A stretch of DNA of 64,000 nt from UBA1952 sp965246785 (GTDB lineage: Bacteria > Bacteroidota > Bacteroidia > Chitinophagales > Chitinophagaceae): contig CBDFFM010000011.1 in assembly GCA_965246785.1 (NCBI GenBank), positions 62,001 to 126,000 on the forward strand, read 5' to 3'. The notes beneath the pieces were generated by a model, which ran no database searches, was not told where the DNA came from, and saw only the letters and a program-made list of their open reading frames with translations. Made by a program: the position numbers and the translations under genes. This document shows, in pieces, positions 52,616-60,128 of this stretch. Position 1 is the stretch's first letter. Each line of letters starts with the position of its first letter.

Positions 52616-53631
52616 GTCATCCCGTCCAATCCATCGGCATCATCGGCAATGGTTCTTTCGGCACCGCCATCGCCAAAATCCTGACCGATAACGGCCGGCA
52701 GCTCCACTGGTGGCTGCGCAACGAGACCACCGTCACTTACCTGCGTACACGCCACCATAATCCCCACTACCTCTCCTCCGTTCCCTTTGCCGCAGGCAGC
52801 ATATTGCCGTCAACCGACCTCCCCGCCCTCGCCGCCGCCTGCGATACCCTCATCTTCGCCGTGCCATCCGCTTACGCCGCCGATGTGCTCAGCGCCCTTC
52901 CGGGACATGCCCTGCAGGGCAAAACCTTCGTCTCCGCCATCAAAGGCATCCTCCCCGAGACCGACCAGCTTCTATCAGATTACCTCCACGACCGCTTCGC
53001 CTTCCCACCCGAAAGCTACGTGGCCATCACCGGCCCCTGCCACGCTGAGGAAGTGGCCGCCGAGCGCCTTTCCTACCTCACCTTCTCCTCCCTCAACGAA
53101 GGCCTCGCCGCCGATGTTGCCGCAGCCTTTGCCAACCGCTACATCCATACCACCCACAACCACGACATCTGGGGCGCGCAATACGCCGCCGTCCTCAAAA
53201 ACATCTACGCCATCGGCGCCGGAATGGCCCACGGGCTGGACTATGGCGACAACTTCGCCTCCGTTTACATCACCGCCTGCTACCGCGAGATGTGGCGCTT
53301 CCTCAAAGAGCACTTTCAGCGCATTCACCCCTCCAACGAGGAGCCCGACTTCCACACCTCCGCCTACCTCGGCGACCTCCTCGTAACCTGCTACTCCCTC
53401 CACAGCCGCAACCGCACCCTCGGCGCCATGCTGGGCAAGGGCTACTCCGTGCGCGCCGCTACCCTGGAGATGAATATGGTGGCCGAGGGCTACAACGCCG
53501 CCCGCGGCATGAGCCACATTGCCGCCCGGTATGGCATCTCCCTGCCCATTGCCGCACGCATCCACAGCGTACTGTGGGAGGGTTTTCCGGCAAGGCAGAT
53601 GTTTGCGGAGCTGGAAGGGGCACTTTCCTGA
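52612..53631 (+). CDS. gpsA: Glycerol-3-phosphate dehydrogenase [NAD(P)+]
   Basis: A 339-residue protein making sn-glycerol-3-phosphate from dihydroxyacetone phosphate for phospholipid synthesis. It has a Rossmann motif IGIIGNGSFGTAIAKILTDN at the N-terminus, the WWLRNE cofactor loop, the conserved Lys in FVSAIKGILPE, and ITGPCHAEEVA (family 'GP..A.Ei'). The catalytic Lys sits in AAVLKNIYAIGAGMAHGLDY, then GDNFASVYITACYREM. The ATG overlaps the adaptor stop (ATGA), so translation is coupled. Confidence 0.92.
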   Translation: MSHPVQSIGIIGNGSFGTAIAKILTDNGRQLHWWLRNETTVTYLRTRHHNPHYLSSVPFAAGSILPSTDLPALAAACDTLIFAVPSAYAADVLSALPGHALQGKTFVSAIKGILPETDQLLSDYLHDRFAFPPESYVAITGPCHAEEVAAERLSYLTFSSLNEGLAADVAAAFANRYIHTTHNHDIWGAQYAAVLKNIYAIGAGMAHGLDYGDNFASVYITACYREMWRFLKEHFQRIHPSNEEPDFHTSAYLGDLLVTCYSLHSRNRTLGAMLGKGYSVRAATLEMNMVAEGYNAARGMSHIAARYGISLPIAARIHSVLWEGFPARQMFAELEGALS

Positions 53632-53657
53632 GGCCCCCTCCGGGCTTTATTAGAATA

Positions 53658-53723
53658 GGGGCAGGGCTGTCCATATAGTGGGGCAGGGGTGACCGTATGC
53701 CGGGACAGCCCCGTCCCTATGGT
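53658..53723 (+). repeat. Short tandem repeat, three units of 22 bp
   Basis: GGGGCAGGG.TGnCC.TAT repeats at 53658, 53680 and 53702 (offset 22 each time); the third unit is more diverged (GGGACAGCCCCG). It resembles the 21-bp arrays in layout, but the period is 22, so it is kept separate. It lies between gpsA and the convergent membrane protein gene. Confidence 0.6.
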
Positions 53724-53755
53724 TGGAAAGGGCATTTTGCCCATGCAGGCCTTCC

Positions 53756-55459
53756 TTACCACTGCTCCACCCCCACCTTGCGCATATCCACCGCCCGCCA
53801 TTCCAGGCCCTGCTGGAAGAGCAGCACACTGCCCGGCGGCAGGGGCTTCTTCAGCGTAAGCTGATAGTAATGCCCGGGGTCGGTAAAGCGCACGGCAAAA
53901 GTGTCATTCTCATAATCCACCGCGCCGAAGCCCCCGCGCCACCACCACGCGCCCCATTGGTTGAGCGTTATGGTGAGGTGGGCGCTGTCATCCACCTTCA
54001 CATGCGCGCCGTCCCAGGCGTGCTGCATATTGTAGCCCGCCACATCATACACCTTCCCGCGCGGCAGCGGCTTGTGGAAGACGAAGAGATGGTCGGGAAA
54101 TTCCGAAGGAACCTGACTTTGGATGATGCCCACGCCATTGTAGGTAGCCGGCAGATTCAGGAGAAGCACGGCAGGTGCATCCTGCCACCGGAACTTATCC
54201 TGCACGGCCCAAAAGGCCTTTGCCGAATGCCGCCATTGCAGCACCAGCACCTCCGTAGCCGCCACCATCAGGGCAAGCATAAGCGCGTAGAAGGCGTAGC
54301 CATTGCGCGGAAAGCGCGCCCAAATCCAGGAGATGCCAATGGCTGCAAGCATAGACTGGAAGAAGGCTGTGAAGTAGAGGTAGCGGTCGTTGAAGACGAG
54401 CATGGTGCGCGGCGGCTCAAAGTGCAGGACGATGCCGAGCGATATGATAGAAAAGCCAGCGAATAGAAGCGCCACCCGCCCCCGTGCACCCATGCGCGGA
54501 AAGCGCAGCCAGCCAATGGCGGCAAGCGCGATGATAAAGCCGAGTGCAAGGGCCCCACCCGCCTTCCCGCCGATGTGCTCGTAAAAGAATTGCCGCACAT
54601 CATTGCTAAAGAAGCGCCCGAGGCCGAAGAGGTGGAACTCATTGCTCCAAATCCGGCCCATCACGCTCAGCAGTGAGTCGCTGCCCGGCGTGGTGTAGGC
54701 ATTGTGCGCCATCCAGGTGCCCGCCACCGCGCGGTAGGCCAGCAGATGCCCGCCGAGCAGCGCCGCCTGCGGCAGGAAGATGCGGAGCAATGCAGCACGC
54801 ACCCGGCCCGCATCCGCAAGCTCTGCGCGTCCGTAAGCCAGCGCCAGCAGCAGTGTGAGCACCGGAATGGTGTACCAGATTTCCAGCGTAAAGCTGAGCG
54901 GAATGAAGAGCAGGATGCTGCGCCATGCATAAGCCGCGCGGCCGGTGCGCAGATAGTCCCGCGCCCAGATGAGGCTCCACAGAATGGCCTGCACGCCTAC
55001 GAGGTAATGGTAGCAGGCCTTCCATTCCACCACTTCCGTCATGGCAGGATTGAAGAGCGCGAGCAGGGTGCCGGCGATGGCAATGCGCTCCGCATCGCGG
55101 TTTACCGCACCGTGCAGCCCGAAGTCTTCCATGAGGCCGCAGCCAAGGCGGCAAAGCTGCACACCATTGAGCGCATGAAGGGCGGTGAAGAGCCCAAACC
55201 ACAGCATGGGCCGCACATCAAAGAGCTTCGTCAGAATGTAAAGCTGGAACTGCGTGACCTGATAGAACGAGAAGATGCCCGCGCCCTTGCGGTTCATCAA
55301 GTCAGAGAACGGAAGCGTGCGGTAGTAGTACAGCCATCCCTCAAAATCCTGCTGGAAGCCGCCCTTCCAGGCGGGCAGGTAGAGGATAGCCGTAAGTGCC
55401 CAAAGGGCCAGCCAGAGCAGTAGCGGACGGCGGGCGATTCGCTGAAGGCGTTGAAGCAT
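53756..55459 (-). CDS. Multi-pass membrane protein, possibly a GT-C-like glycosyltransferase
   Basis: A 567-residue protein with about 10-12 hydrophobic segments (PLLLWLALWALTAILYLPAW; MLWFGLFTALHALNGVQLCR; IAIAGTLLALFNPAMTEVVE; SILLFIPLSFTLEIWYTIPV; GGALALGFIIALAAIGWLRF; YALMLALMVAATEVLVLQWR). A soluble C-terminal domain of about 170 residues follows. An early Asp-containing loop (GGFQQDFEGWLYYYR) after the first helix is where GT-C enzymes hold catalytic acids. This supports, but does not prove, a role in polysaccharide or lipid-linked sugar transfer. A membrane protein of unknown function remains possible. Confidence 0.65.
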   Translation of the reverse strand: MLQRLQRIARRPLLLWLALWALTAILYLPAWKGGFQQDFEGWLYYYRTLPFSDLMNRKGAGIFSFYQVTQFQLYILTKLFDVRPMLWFGLFTALHALNGVQLCRLGCGLMEDFGLHGAVNRDAERIAIAGTLLALFNPAMTEVVEWKACYHYLVGVQAILWSLIWARDYLRTGRAAYAWRSILLFIPLSFTLEIWYTIPVLTLLLALAYGRAELADAGRVRAALLRIFLPQAALLGGHLLAYRAVAGTWMAHNAYTTPGSDSLLSVMGRIWSNEFHLFGLGRFFSNDVRQFFYEHIGGKAGGALALGFIIALAAIGWLRFPRMGARGRVALLFAGFSIISLGIVLHFEPPRTMLVFNDRYLYFTAFFQSMLAAIGISWIWARFPRNGYAFYALMLALMVAATEVLVLQWRHSAKAFWAVQDKFRWQDAPAVLLLNLPATYNGVGIIQSQVPSEFPDHLFVFHKPLPRGKVYDVAGYNMQHAWDGAHVKVDDSAHLTITLNQWGAWWWRGGFGAVDYENDTFAVRFTDPGHYYQLTLKKPLPPGSVLLFQQGLEWRAVDMRKVGVEQW

Positions 55460-55486
55460 GAAGTGTAAAGATGAAGCACGTCGCGC

Positions 55487-56269
55487 TTACAAGTTCATCA
55501 GCGCAGCCAGTGCAAAGCGGCGGCCCAATTCCCGCTGGCCCGCTGCGTCAAAGTGCACGCTGTCGCTCTTCATGCCGAGGTCTGTGGTCTGGATGAGGTG
55601 GATACGGGGCAGGGTAGTGGCCACGCGCTCATTGCCCGCATTGACGGCGGCCTTGTAGGGCTCCCGGCACCAATCCGCCAGCCTTCCTACATAGAAAGGC
55701 AGTGCGGGCATGGCCATATCGCCACGCAGGCGCTGGAAGAGGGTGGCGAGATTATCCCCGTAGCCGATGGAGCGGGCGGAGTCGTCGGCATTGCTCTCGC
55801 CCTGCATCCAGAGCACGCCGCAGAGGCGGCCGGTGCGCCCTCCGGCACGGGCGCGGGCCAGCATGGTACTGTAAAGGTGCAGACCGCGGGCCGTATCATT
55901 TAGCCATTCCTGAATGCTGGTATTGGAAATAGAGCATTGGATAATGGCCACGGTAGTCTGCGCGGGCAAGCGCTGTAACAGCTCCCCGCCAAAGCTCTTG
56001 CCGCAATCCAGGCCGGCCAGCCATCCCTGGTGCCAGGTGTTTGGCTCTTGCTTAGGGAAGTATTTGTAATCATCGTCCATCTCCAGGATGCGCGGGTTGG
56101 TAATGGTGTCTTCCGGCGCTACGGCGCCGCGGCCGCCCATATTGCTTTGGCCGCCGAGGATGAAGACGAGGGTGTCCGGCTTTGCTGGCGTAGGGAGGGT
56201 AGCCTCGTGCTTACAGGCGCTTGTCAGCAGCAGAAGCAGGATGGCGGGGATGGCGAGGCGGGAAAGCAT
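55487..56269 (-). CDS. Lipoprotein SGNH esterase (sialate O-acetylesterase-like)
   Basis: The start at 56269 (MLSRLAIPAILLLLLTSACK) gives a lipoprotein signal with Cys19; the frame is open 8 codons upstream. There are 260 residues. Motifs of the SASA/carbohydrate esterase group are FILGGQSNMGGRG (nucleophile Ser in GQSNM), GVLWMQGESNADD (block with WMQGESN) and DSVHFDAAGQRELG (Asp and His of the triad). Expected to remove acetyl groups from sugars at the cell envelope. It is followed 27 nt later by the membrane protein gene on the same strand, so an exopolysaccharide or glycan-related operon is plausible. Confidence 0.85.
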   Translation of the reverse strand: MLSRLAIPAILLLLLTSACKHEATLPTPAKPDTLVFILGGQSNMGGRGAVAPEDTITNPRILEMDDDYKYFPKQEPNTWHQGWLAGLDCGKSFGGELLQRLPAQTTVAIIQCSISNTSIQEWLNDTARGLHLYSTMLARARAGGRTGRLCGVLWMQGESNADDSARSIGYGDNLATLFQRLRGDMAMPALPFYVGRLADWCREPYKAAVNAGNERVATTLPRIHLIQTTDLGMKSDSVHFDAAGQRELGRRFALAALMNL

Positions 56270-56379
56270 GGCAATCGTTTGGGCTGCGTACAAGATAGGG
56301 TTTGGACGGGAAGATGGATAACGACGTTGACGGGAATGTTATTTCATTATCTCCCGCATTGCACCGTTGCCAGTGTTGT

Positions 56380-56520
56380 CAACGGCAACTTACTGGCAGA
56401 TGTTACGACCAAAACATCTGCTCATCTTATGTGCACAGCATCCGGGTTGGCGCTTTGGCTCCGCTCAGCGACCGGGATGCTATCGCATCCCATAAGTAAT
56501 ATCTGCCGGCAGCTTACGGG
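56380..56520. repeat. REP/MITE-like nested inverted repeat
   Basis: The inner hairpin AGCATCCGGGT (56438-56448) pairs with ACCGGGATGCT (56470-56480) with one mismatch, around a GCGCTTTGGCTCCGCTCAGCG-like loop that itself pairs. Next to it are GGGATGC-TATC-GCATCCC and CTTATG/CATAAG words. Outermost TTACTGGCAGATGTTA resembles the reverse complement of TAATATCTGCCGGCAGCTTA. No coding sense. The rest of the 56270-56667 gap shows only the terminator. Confidence 0.55.
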
Positions 56521-56622
56521 AAAAGCCCAATAGACTAACGAACGATGAACTTTGAATCAAGTGCAGGGCAGGGTGAGCATAGCAACGTCAGATAGGGAGC
56601 GAACCGAAAGCTGAAAAAAAAA

Positions 56623-56650
56623 AAAGCCGTCCCAAAGGACGGCTTTCTAC
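56623..56650 (-). terminator. Terminator after the TlpA-like gene
   Basis: A 10-bp perfect stem AAAGCCGTCC (56623-56632) / GGACGGCTTT (56637-56646), loop CAAA, with a run of 12 A on the plus strand (a U run for the minus-strand transcript). It lies 18 nt past the gene. Confidence 0.85.
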
Positions 56651-56667
56651 TTTTTACTAAAGACTTT

Positions 56668-57177
56668 CTACTTCGCCGCAGCCAACTCCTTCACTTTGGC
56701 GAAGACTTCATTCTCGCCGCCTTCCTCGTAGCCGGCGTGCATGAAGGCCACCTTGCCGGTCTTGTCCACTATCATGGTGAAGGGTACGTTCTGGAAGTTG
56801 AGGGAACGCGTCAAATCCTTGTTCGGGTCTATGAAGTAGGGGAAGTCCCAGCCCTGCGCCTTGGCGTAGGAGCGGACGAGGCCTTCGGCGCGGGTCTCGT
56901 CAATGGACACGGTCATGTAGTTGAAGTCGGCGTCTTTGTGCCAGTCGGCGAGCTTTTCGCGGACGTTCTTGATTTCTTTTTTGCAAGGCACGCACCAGGT
57001 AGCCCAGAAGTTCACGAGGGTTACTTTGCCGGGGGTGAAGGCTTCGTTGAAGGCTACCTTTTTGCCGGAGGCCACGTCTTTAATCTCGGTGGTGGGAAGC
57101 GCGTTTTGCGCGGATGCGGTCAGGGTGGCGATGCCTGCGGCAAGGAGGAGGCTGAGGGCCTTAGCTGAAAATTTCAT
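56668..57177 (-). CDS. TlpA/ResA-like thiol-disulfide oxidoreductase
   Basis: The start at 57177 (MKFSAKALSLLLAAGIATLT) gives a signal peptide. The open frame continues far upstream antisense to the next gene and is discarded. The 169-residue product has a thioredoxin fold with the active site FWATWCVPCKKEIKNVREKL (CVPC), cis-Pro in NVPFTMIVDKTG, and the TlpA-type insertion FPYFIDPNKDLTRS. It is expected to reduce cysteines in the periplasm, for example in cytochrome c maturation or general quality control. It lacks the long N-terminal DUF4369 region of many Bacteroidota paralogues. Divergent from the outer-membrane protein gene at 57298. Confidence 0.88.
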   Translation of the reverse strand: MKFSAKALSLLLAAGIATLTASAQNALPTTEIKDVASGKKVAFNEAFTPGKVTLVNFWATWCVPCKKEIKNVREKLADWHKDADFNYMTVSIDETRAEGLVRSYAKAQGWDFPYFIDPNKDLTRSLNFQNVPFTMIVDKTGKVAFMHAGYEEGGENEVFAKVKELAAAK

Positions 57178-57208
57178 AGTGTAAGTTTGTGCTTTCGGAA
57201 TGGCGATC

Positions 57209-57237
57209 AGCCAACAATGGCTGTAAGCCAACAATGG
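57209..57237. promoter_or_regulatory. Direct repeat AGCCAACAATGG x2 in a divergent promoter region
   Basis: A 12-nt word occurs at 57209-57220 and 57226-57237 (17-nt period). Its AGCCA..TGGCT edges also allow a small palindrome. It lies between the divergent tlpA-like (start 57177) and DUF6029-like (start 57298) genes and could bind a regulator. Function unknown. Confidence 0.4.
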
Positions 57238-57297
57238 TGCCAGAATTACCAATCCGCGCCTAAGTTGGCGAACATTCCGCTTACAAACAAGCCGTGC

Positions 57298-58938
57298 ATG
57301 AAAAAACTGCTCCTCCTTCCGCTCTCTCTGCTCCTCACCCAACTCACGGCTTCCGCTCAGGAACAGGCCAACCTCTCCGGCGACTTCCAGGCGAACTACA
57401 ACTTCTACCAGTACGACGCCAACCTCGTGAGCAAGACCGATACGGCCGGCATCTCGCCGCTGTACAAAAAGTCCCTCTCCGGCGGTGAGGCGTGGCTTAC
57501 CAATCGCTTTTCCTACAAAGGCTTTACCGCCTTTCTGCGCATTGATGCCTTCCACAACTCCAACCTTTACAATCCCTACCAGGCCTTCACCTCCTACGGC
57601 ATCGGCGCTTATTCTATCAGTAAGCAGATTGGCGAGCTGACCATTACCGGAGGCTATATCTACGACCAGATTGGCTCCGGCCTCCTCTTCCGCGCTTACG
57701 AAGACCGCGGCCTGCTCATTGACAACGCCCTTGAAGGCGTACACATCCGCTACAAGCCCCTTTCCTACATTACCCTCAAAGCCTTTACCGGCCAGCAGAA
57801 GCAGATTACGCCGGACAAGCTCAATGAGCGCTACCAGCCCATCATCAAAGGCTTCAATGCAGAGGGCGATTTCTCGCTTGGCAAGAAAAAGGACATCCAG
57901 CTTTCCCCCGGCATCGGCATCATCAACCGCACGCTGGATGATGCCTCCATGGCCTTCATCGCCTCCAATATCAATCAGCAAGAGCTGAGCACCCGCTTCA
58001 TCCCGCGCTACAATATGTACGGCATTACCGCCTACAATACCCTTACCGTTGGCGGCTTTAGCTGGTACGCAGAGGGCGCCTACAAAACCCACGAGGCCAT
58101 TGTATCCGACAACAACACCGGCCTTCTCGCCGACAAAGCCGGCAATGCCGAGTACACCACCCTCGGCTATGCCCGCAAAGGCTTTGCCGTCAACCTCACC
58201 GGCAAGCGCACCGAAAGCTTCGTGATGCGCACCTCGCCCAATGAGCAGCTCCTCCGCGGCATGCTCAACTGGCAGCCCGTCGTGGCCCGCATCCGTCCGC
58301 AGCGCCTCCTTTCCCGCTACACCCCGCCTTCTCAAGACCTCTCCGAGATTGCCGGCGGCGCGGATGTGCTTATTTCTCCGAAGGAGTCCCTTGACATCAC
58401 CCTCAACTACACCCACATCAATACCCTGCAGGATGTGAAGCTCTACCGCGAGATTTATGCGGAAGTGGAGTACACGGGCTTTAAGAAATGGCGCCTCATC
58501 GGCGGCGGCCAATACCTCAACTACAATCAGGATGTCTATCAGTTCCGCCCCGGAGTGCCCATCGTAGAGGCCGTCACCGGCTTTGCTGAGGCCACCTACC
58601 GCTTCACCGAAAAGCGCAGCCTCCGCGTGGAAGCCGAGTACATGAGCACCAAACAAGACTACGGCTCCTGGGCATTCCTCCTCGTAGAATACAACATCGC
58701 CCCCCGCTGGAGCTTCGCCGTCTCCGACATGTACATCACGGAGCTGAACCCGGAAAACATCAGCGGCTTCACCGAAAGCCCGCATTATTACAATGCCTTC
58801 TTCGCCTACTCGCAGGGGCCGCACCGCTTCACGCTTTCTTACGTGAAGCAACCCGACGGCATCAACTGCACCGGCGGCGTTTGCCGCTACGAGCCGGCGT
58901 TTAGCGGGCTGCGGCTGGGGATTACCTCCTCCTGGTAA
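57298..58938 (+). CDS. Outer-membrane protein, DUF6029-like
   Basis: The start at 57298 (MKKLLLLPLSLLLTQLTASA) gives a signal peptide; the longer open frame has none. The 546-residue product opens EQANLSGDFQANYNFYQYDA and is made of amphipathic strands with many Tyr and Gly (FTITGG-like turns; WRLIGGGQYLNYNQDVYQFR; VEAEYMSTKQDYGSWAFLLV; FTLSYVKQPDGINCTGGVCR). It ends GLRLGITSSW with a terminal aromatic, as expected for a beta-barrel. It matches the DUF6029 family of Bacteroidota as I remember it. The partner gene tlpA may help its Cys pair (NCTGGVC) or act on a separate target. Confidence 0.68.
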   Translation: MKKLLLLPLSLLLTQLTASAQEQANLSGDFQANYNFYQYDANLVSKTDTAGISPLYKKSLSGGEAWLTNRFSYKGFTAFLRIDAFHNSNLYNPYQAFTSYGIGAYSISKQIGELTITGGYIYDQIGSGLLFRAYEDRGLLIDNALEGVHIRYKPLSYITLKAFTGQQKQITPDKLNERYQPIIKGFNAEGDFSLGKKKDIQLSPGIGIINRTLDDASMAFIASNINQQELSTRFIPRYNMYGITAYNTLTVGGFSWYAEGAYKTHEAIVSDNNTGLLADKAGNAEYTTLGYARKGFAVNLTGKRTESFVMRTSPNEQLLRGMLNWQPVVARIRPQRLLSRYTPPSQDLSEIAGGADVLISPKESLDITLNYTHINTLQDVKLYREIYAEVEYTGFKKWRLIGGGQYLNYNQDVYQFRPGVPIVEAVTGFAEATYRFTEKRSLRVEAEYMSTKQDYGSWAFLLVEYNIAPRWSFAVSDMYITELNPENISGFTESPHYYNAFFAYSQGPHRFTLSYVKQPDGINCTGGVCRYEPAFSGLRLGITSSW

Positions 58939-59071
58939 TTTTTTTTGTTCGTCAGCGTTCCGTTCGCTCCCAATCTTCTGTTGCGTCGCACGTTTCATCG
59001 TTTGTCAGTCTGTTGGGCTTTTCCCTTAGCATACGCGGGTTACGGCCGCGAGTACGGGCGTGTTTATCCCA

Positions 59072-59260
59072 AAAACAGTTGTGGACGGGACAAAAACAGT
59101 TGTATTCGACATAAACACAGTTGTGGACGAGACAAAAACAGTCATGTATGGCGTAAATACAGTCGTGGACGGGACAAAAACAGTTGTGTATGGCGTAAAT
59201 ACAGTCGTGGACGGGACAAAAACACTTGTGTTTGCCATAAACACAACTGTACTTCCGCAG
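59072..59260 (+). repeat. 21-bp tandem array IV (9, perhaps 10, units)
   Basis: Units start at 59072, 59093, 59114, 59135, 59156, 59177, 59198, 59219 and 59240, with a weaker one at 59051. Core AA(A/T)ACAGT(T/C)GTGGACGGGACA alternates with AAAACAGTTGTGTATGGCGTA, giving a 42-bp super-period. Plus-strand reading is an open heptapeptide repeat (KTVVDGT/KTVVYGV/NTVVDGT) and the minus strand is open too. It lies in the 596-nt gap between the DUF6029-like gene and the sigma factor gene; the rest of that gap holds no gene I can support. Confidence 0.9.
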
Positions 59261-59534
59261 CGCGGGAGCCGCAATGCGCGTTAAGTGAAAAGCCCGATAG
59301 AATTGATTAGACGAACGGTGCCATCGCCACTTCAGCCAAATAGCAGCACCTCAGCTTAACCCCCCAATAAATCATCCGGCCACGGCCTAACGTTCGTAGC
59401 TAAAAAGCTGTCTTTGAGGGGGTAAGCGTCTACTGATTGTAAAGAAGAAAAATCAATACCCGCATGGCGCACTTTTTGACCTATCAAAAATAGTTGCGCT
59501 ATCACCCCCTTCGCCCGATATTGCAACCCGAACC

Positions 59535-60125
59535 GTGAAGCCGAAGCCGCCCTTGCCCCTTACTGAATACCGAAAGCTCAGCGACGAGGAAGTCATCCGC
59601 CGCTACGTGCAACGCCATGATGCGCAGGCTATGAACTGCCTCTATGAGCGGTACAGCCACCTTGTATTGGGTGTGTGCTTCAAGTATTTAAAGGAAAGCG
59701 AGGCCGCGAAGGATGCTACGCAGCAAATCTTCATCAAGCTGCTGGAAGACTTGAAGCGCTTCCAGATTACGCGCTTCAAAGGCTGGCTCCTGCAGGTGGC
59801 GCGCAATCATTGCCTCATGCAGCTACGCCAGAACCTCTCGGTGAGCAATAATACCATCGCCCTGCCGGCGGATATGGAATTTGAGGAAGAATCGCATCAT
59901 AGCGGCGAGCGGGAAGCTCTTTTGAATGATTTGGAAGCCGCGCTGGCCGACTTGAATGAGGCGCAGAAGACGTGTATCACCCTGTTTTACATCCAAAAAC
60001 TAACTTACGCGGCCATTGCATCCCAGACCGGCTTCAGCACCGCCGAGGTGAAGAGCCATATCCAGAATGGCCGCCGCAACCTGAAACTTAAACTTAACCC
60101 CGAAGCTCCCGCCCGCGCCGTATAA
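59535..60125 (+). CDS. ECF-type RNA polymerase sigma factor
   Basis: A 196-residue protein with a GTG start at 59535; no nearer in-frame ATG would keep region 2. Region 2 is IRRYVQRHDAQAMNCLYERY, then LVLGVCFKYLKESEAAKDAT and QQIFIKLLEDLKRFQITRFK with GWLLQVARNHCLMQLRQ. Region 4 is LADLNEAQKTCITLFYIQKL, TYAAIASQTGFSTAEVKSHI and QNGRRNLKLKL, a clear helix-turn-helix. It directs polymerase to a dedicated set of promoters. The next gene, 3 nt away, encodes a membrane-anchored anti-sigma-type protein. Confidence 0.9.
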   Translation: MKPKPPLPLTEYRKLSDEEVIRRYVQRHDAQAMNCLYERYSHLVLGVCFKYLKESEAAKDATQQIFIKLLEDLKRFQITRFKGWLLQVARNHCLMQLRQNLSVSNNTIALPADMEFEEESHHSGEREALLNDLEAALADLNEAQKTCITLFYIQKLTYAAIASQTGFSTAEVKSHIQNGRRNLKLKLNPEAPARAV

Positions 60126-60128
60126 GAA

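Noticed and set aside
53658..53723. Fifth member of the 21-bp array class
   Set aside because: The offset between units is 22 bp by direct count and only three units are present, so it was listed separately.
57178..58998. Upstream extension of the TlpA-like frame to 776 codons
   Set aside because: The extension is antisense to the DUF6029-like gene; the signal peptide at 57177 marks the true start.
59060..59284. 74-codon plus-strand frame with KTVVDGT heptads as a small gene
   Set aside because: The opposite strand is equally open and the period explains the openness; no leader or conserved flanks support a protein. Kept as a repeat array.
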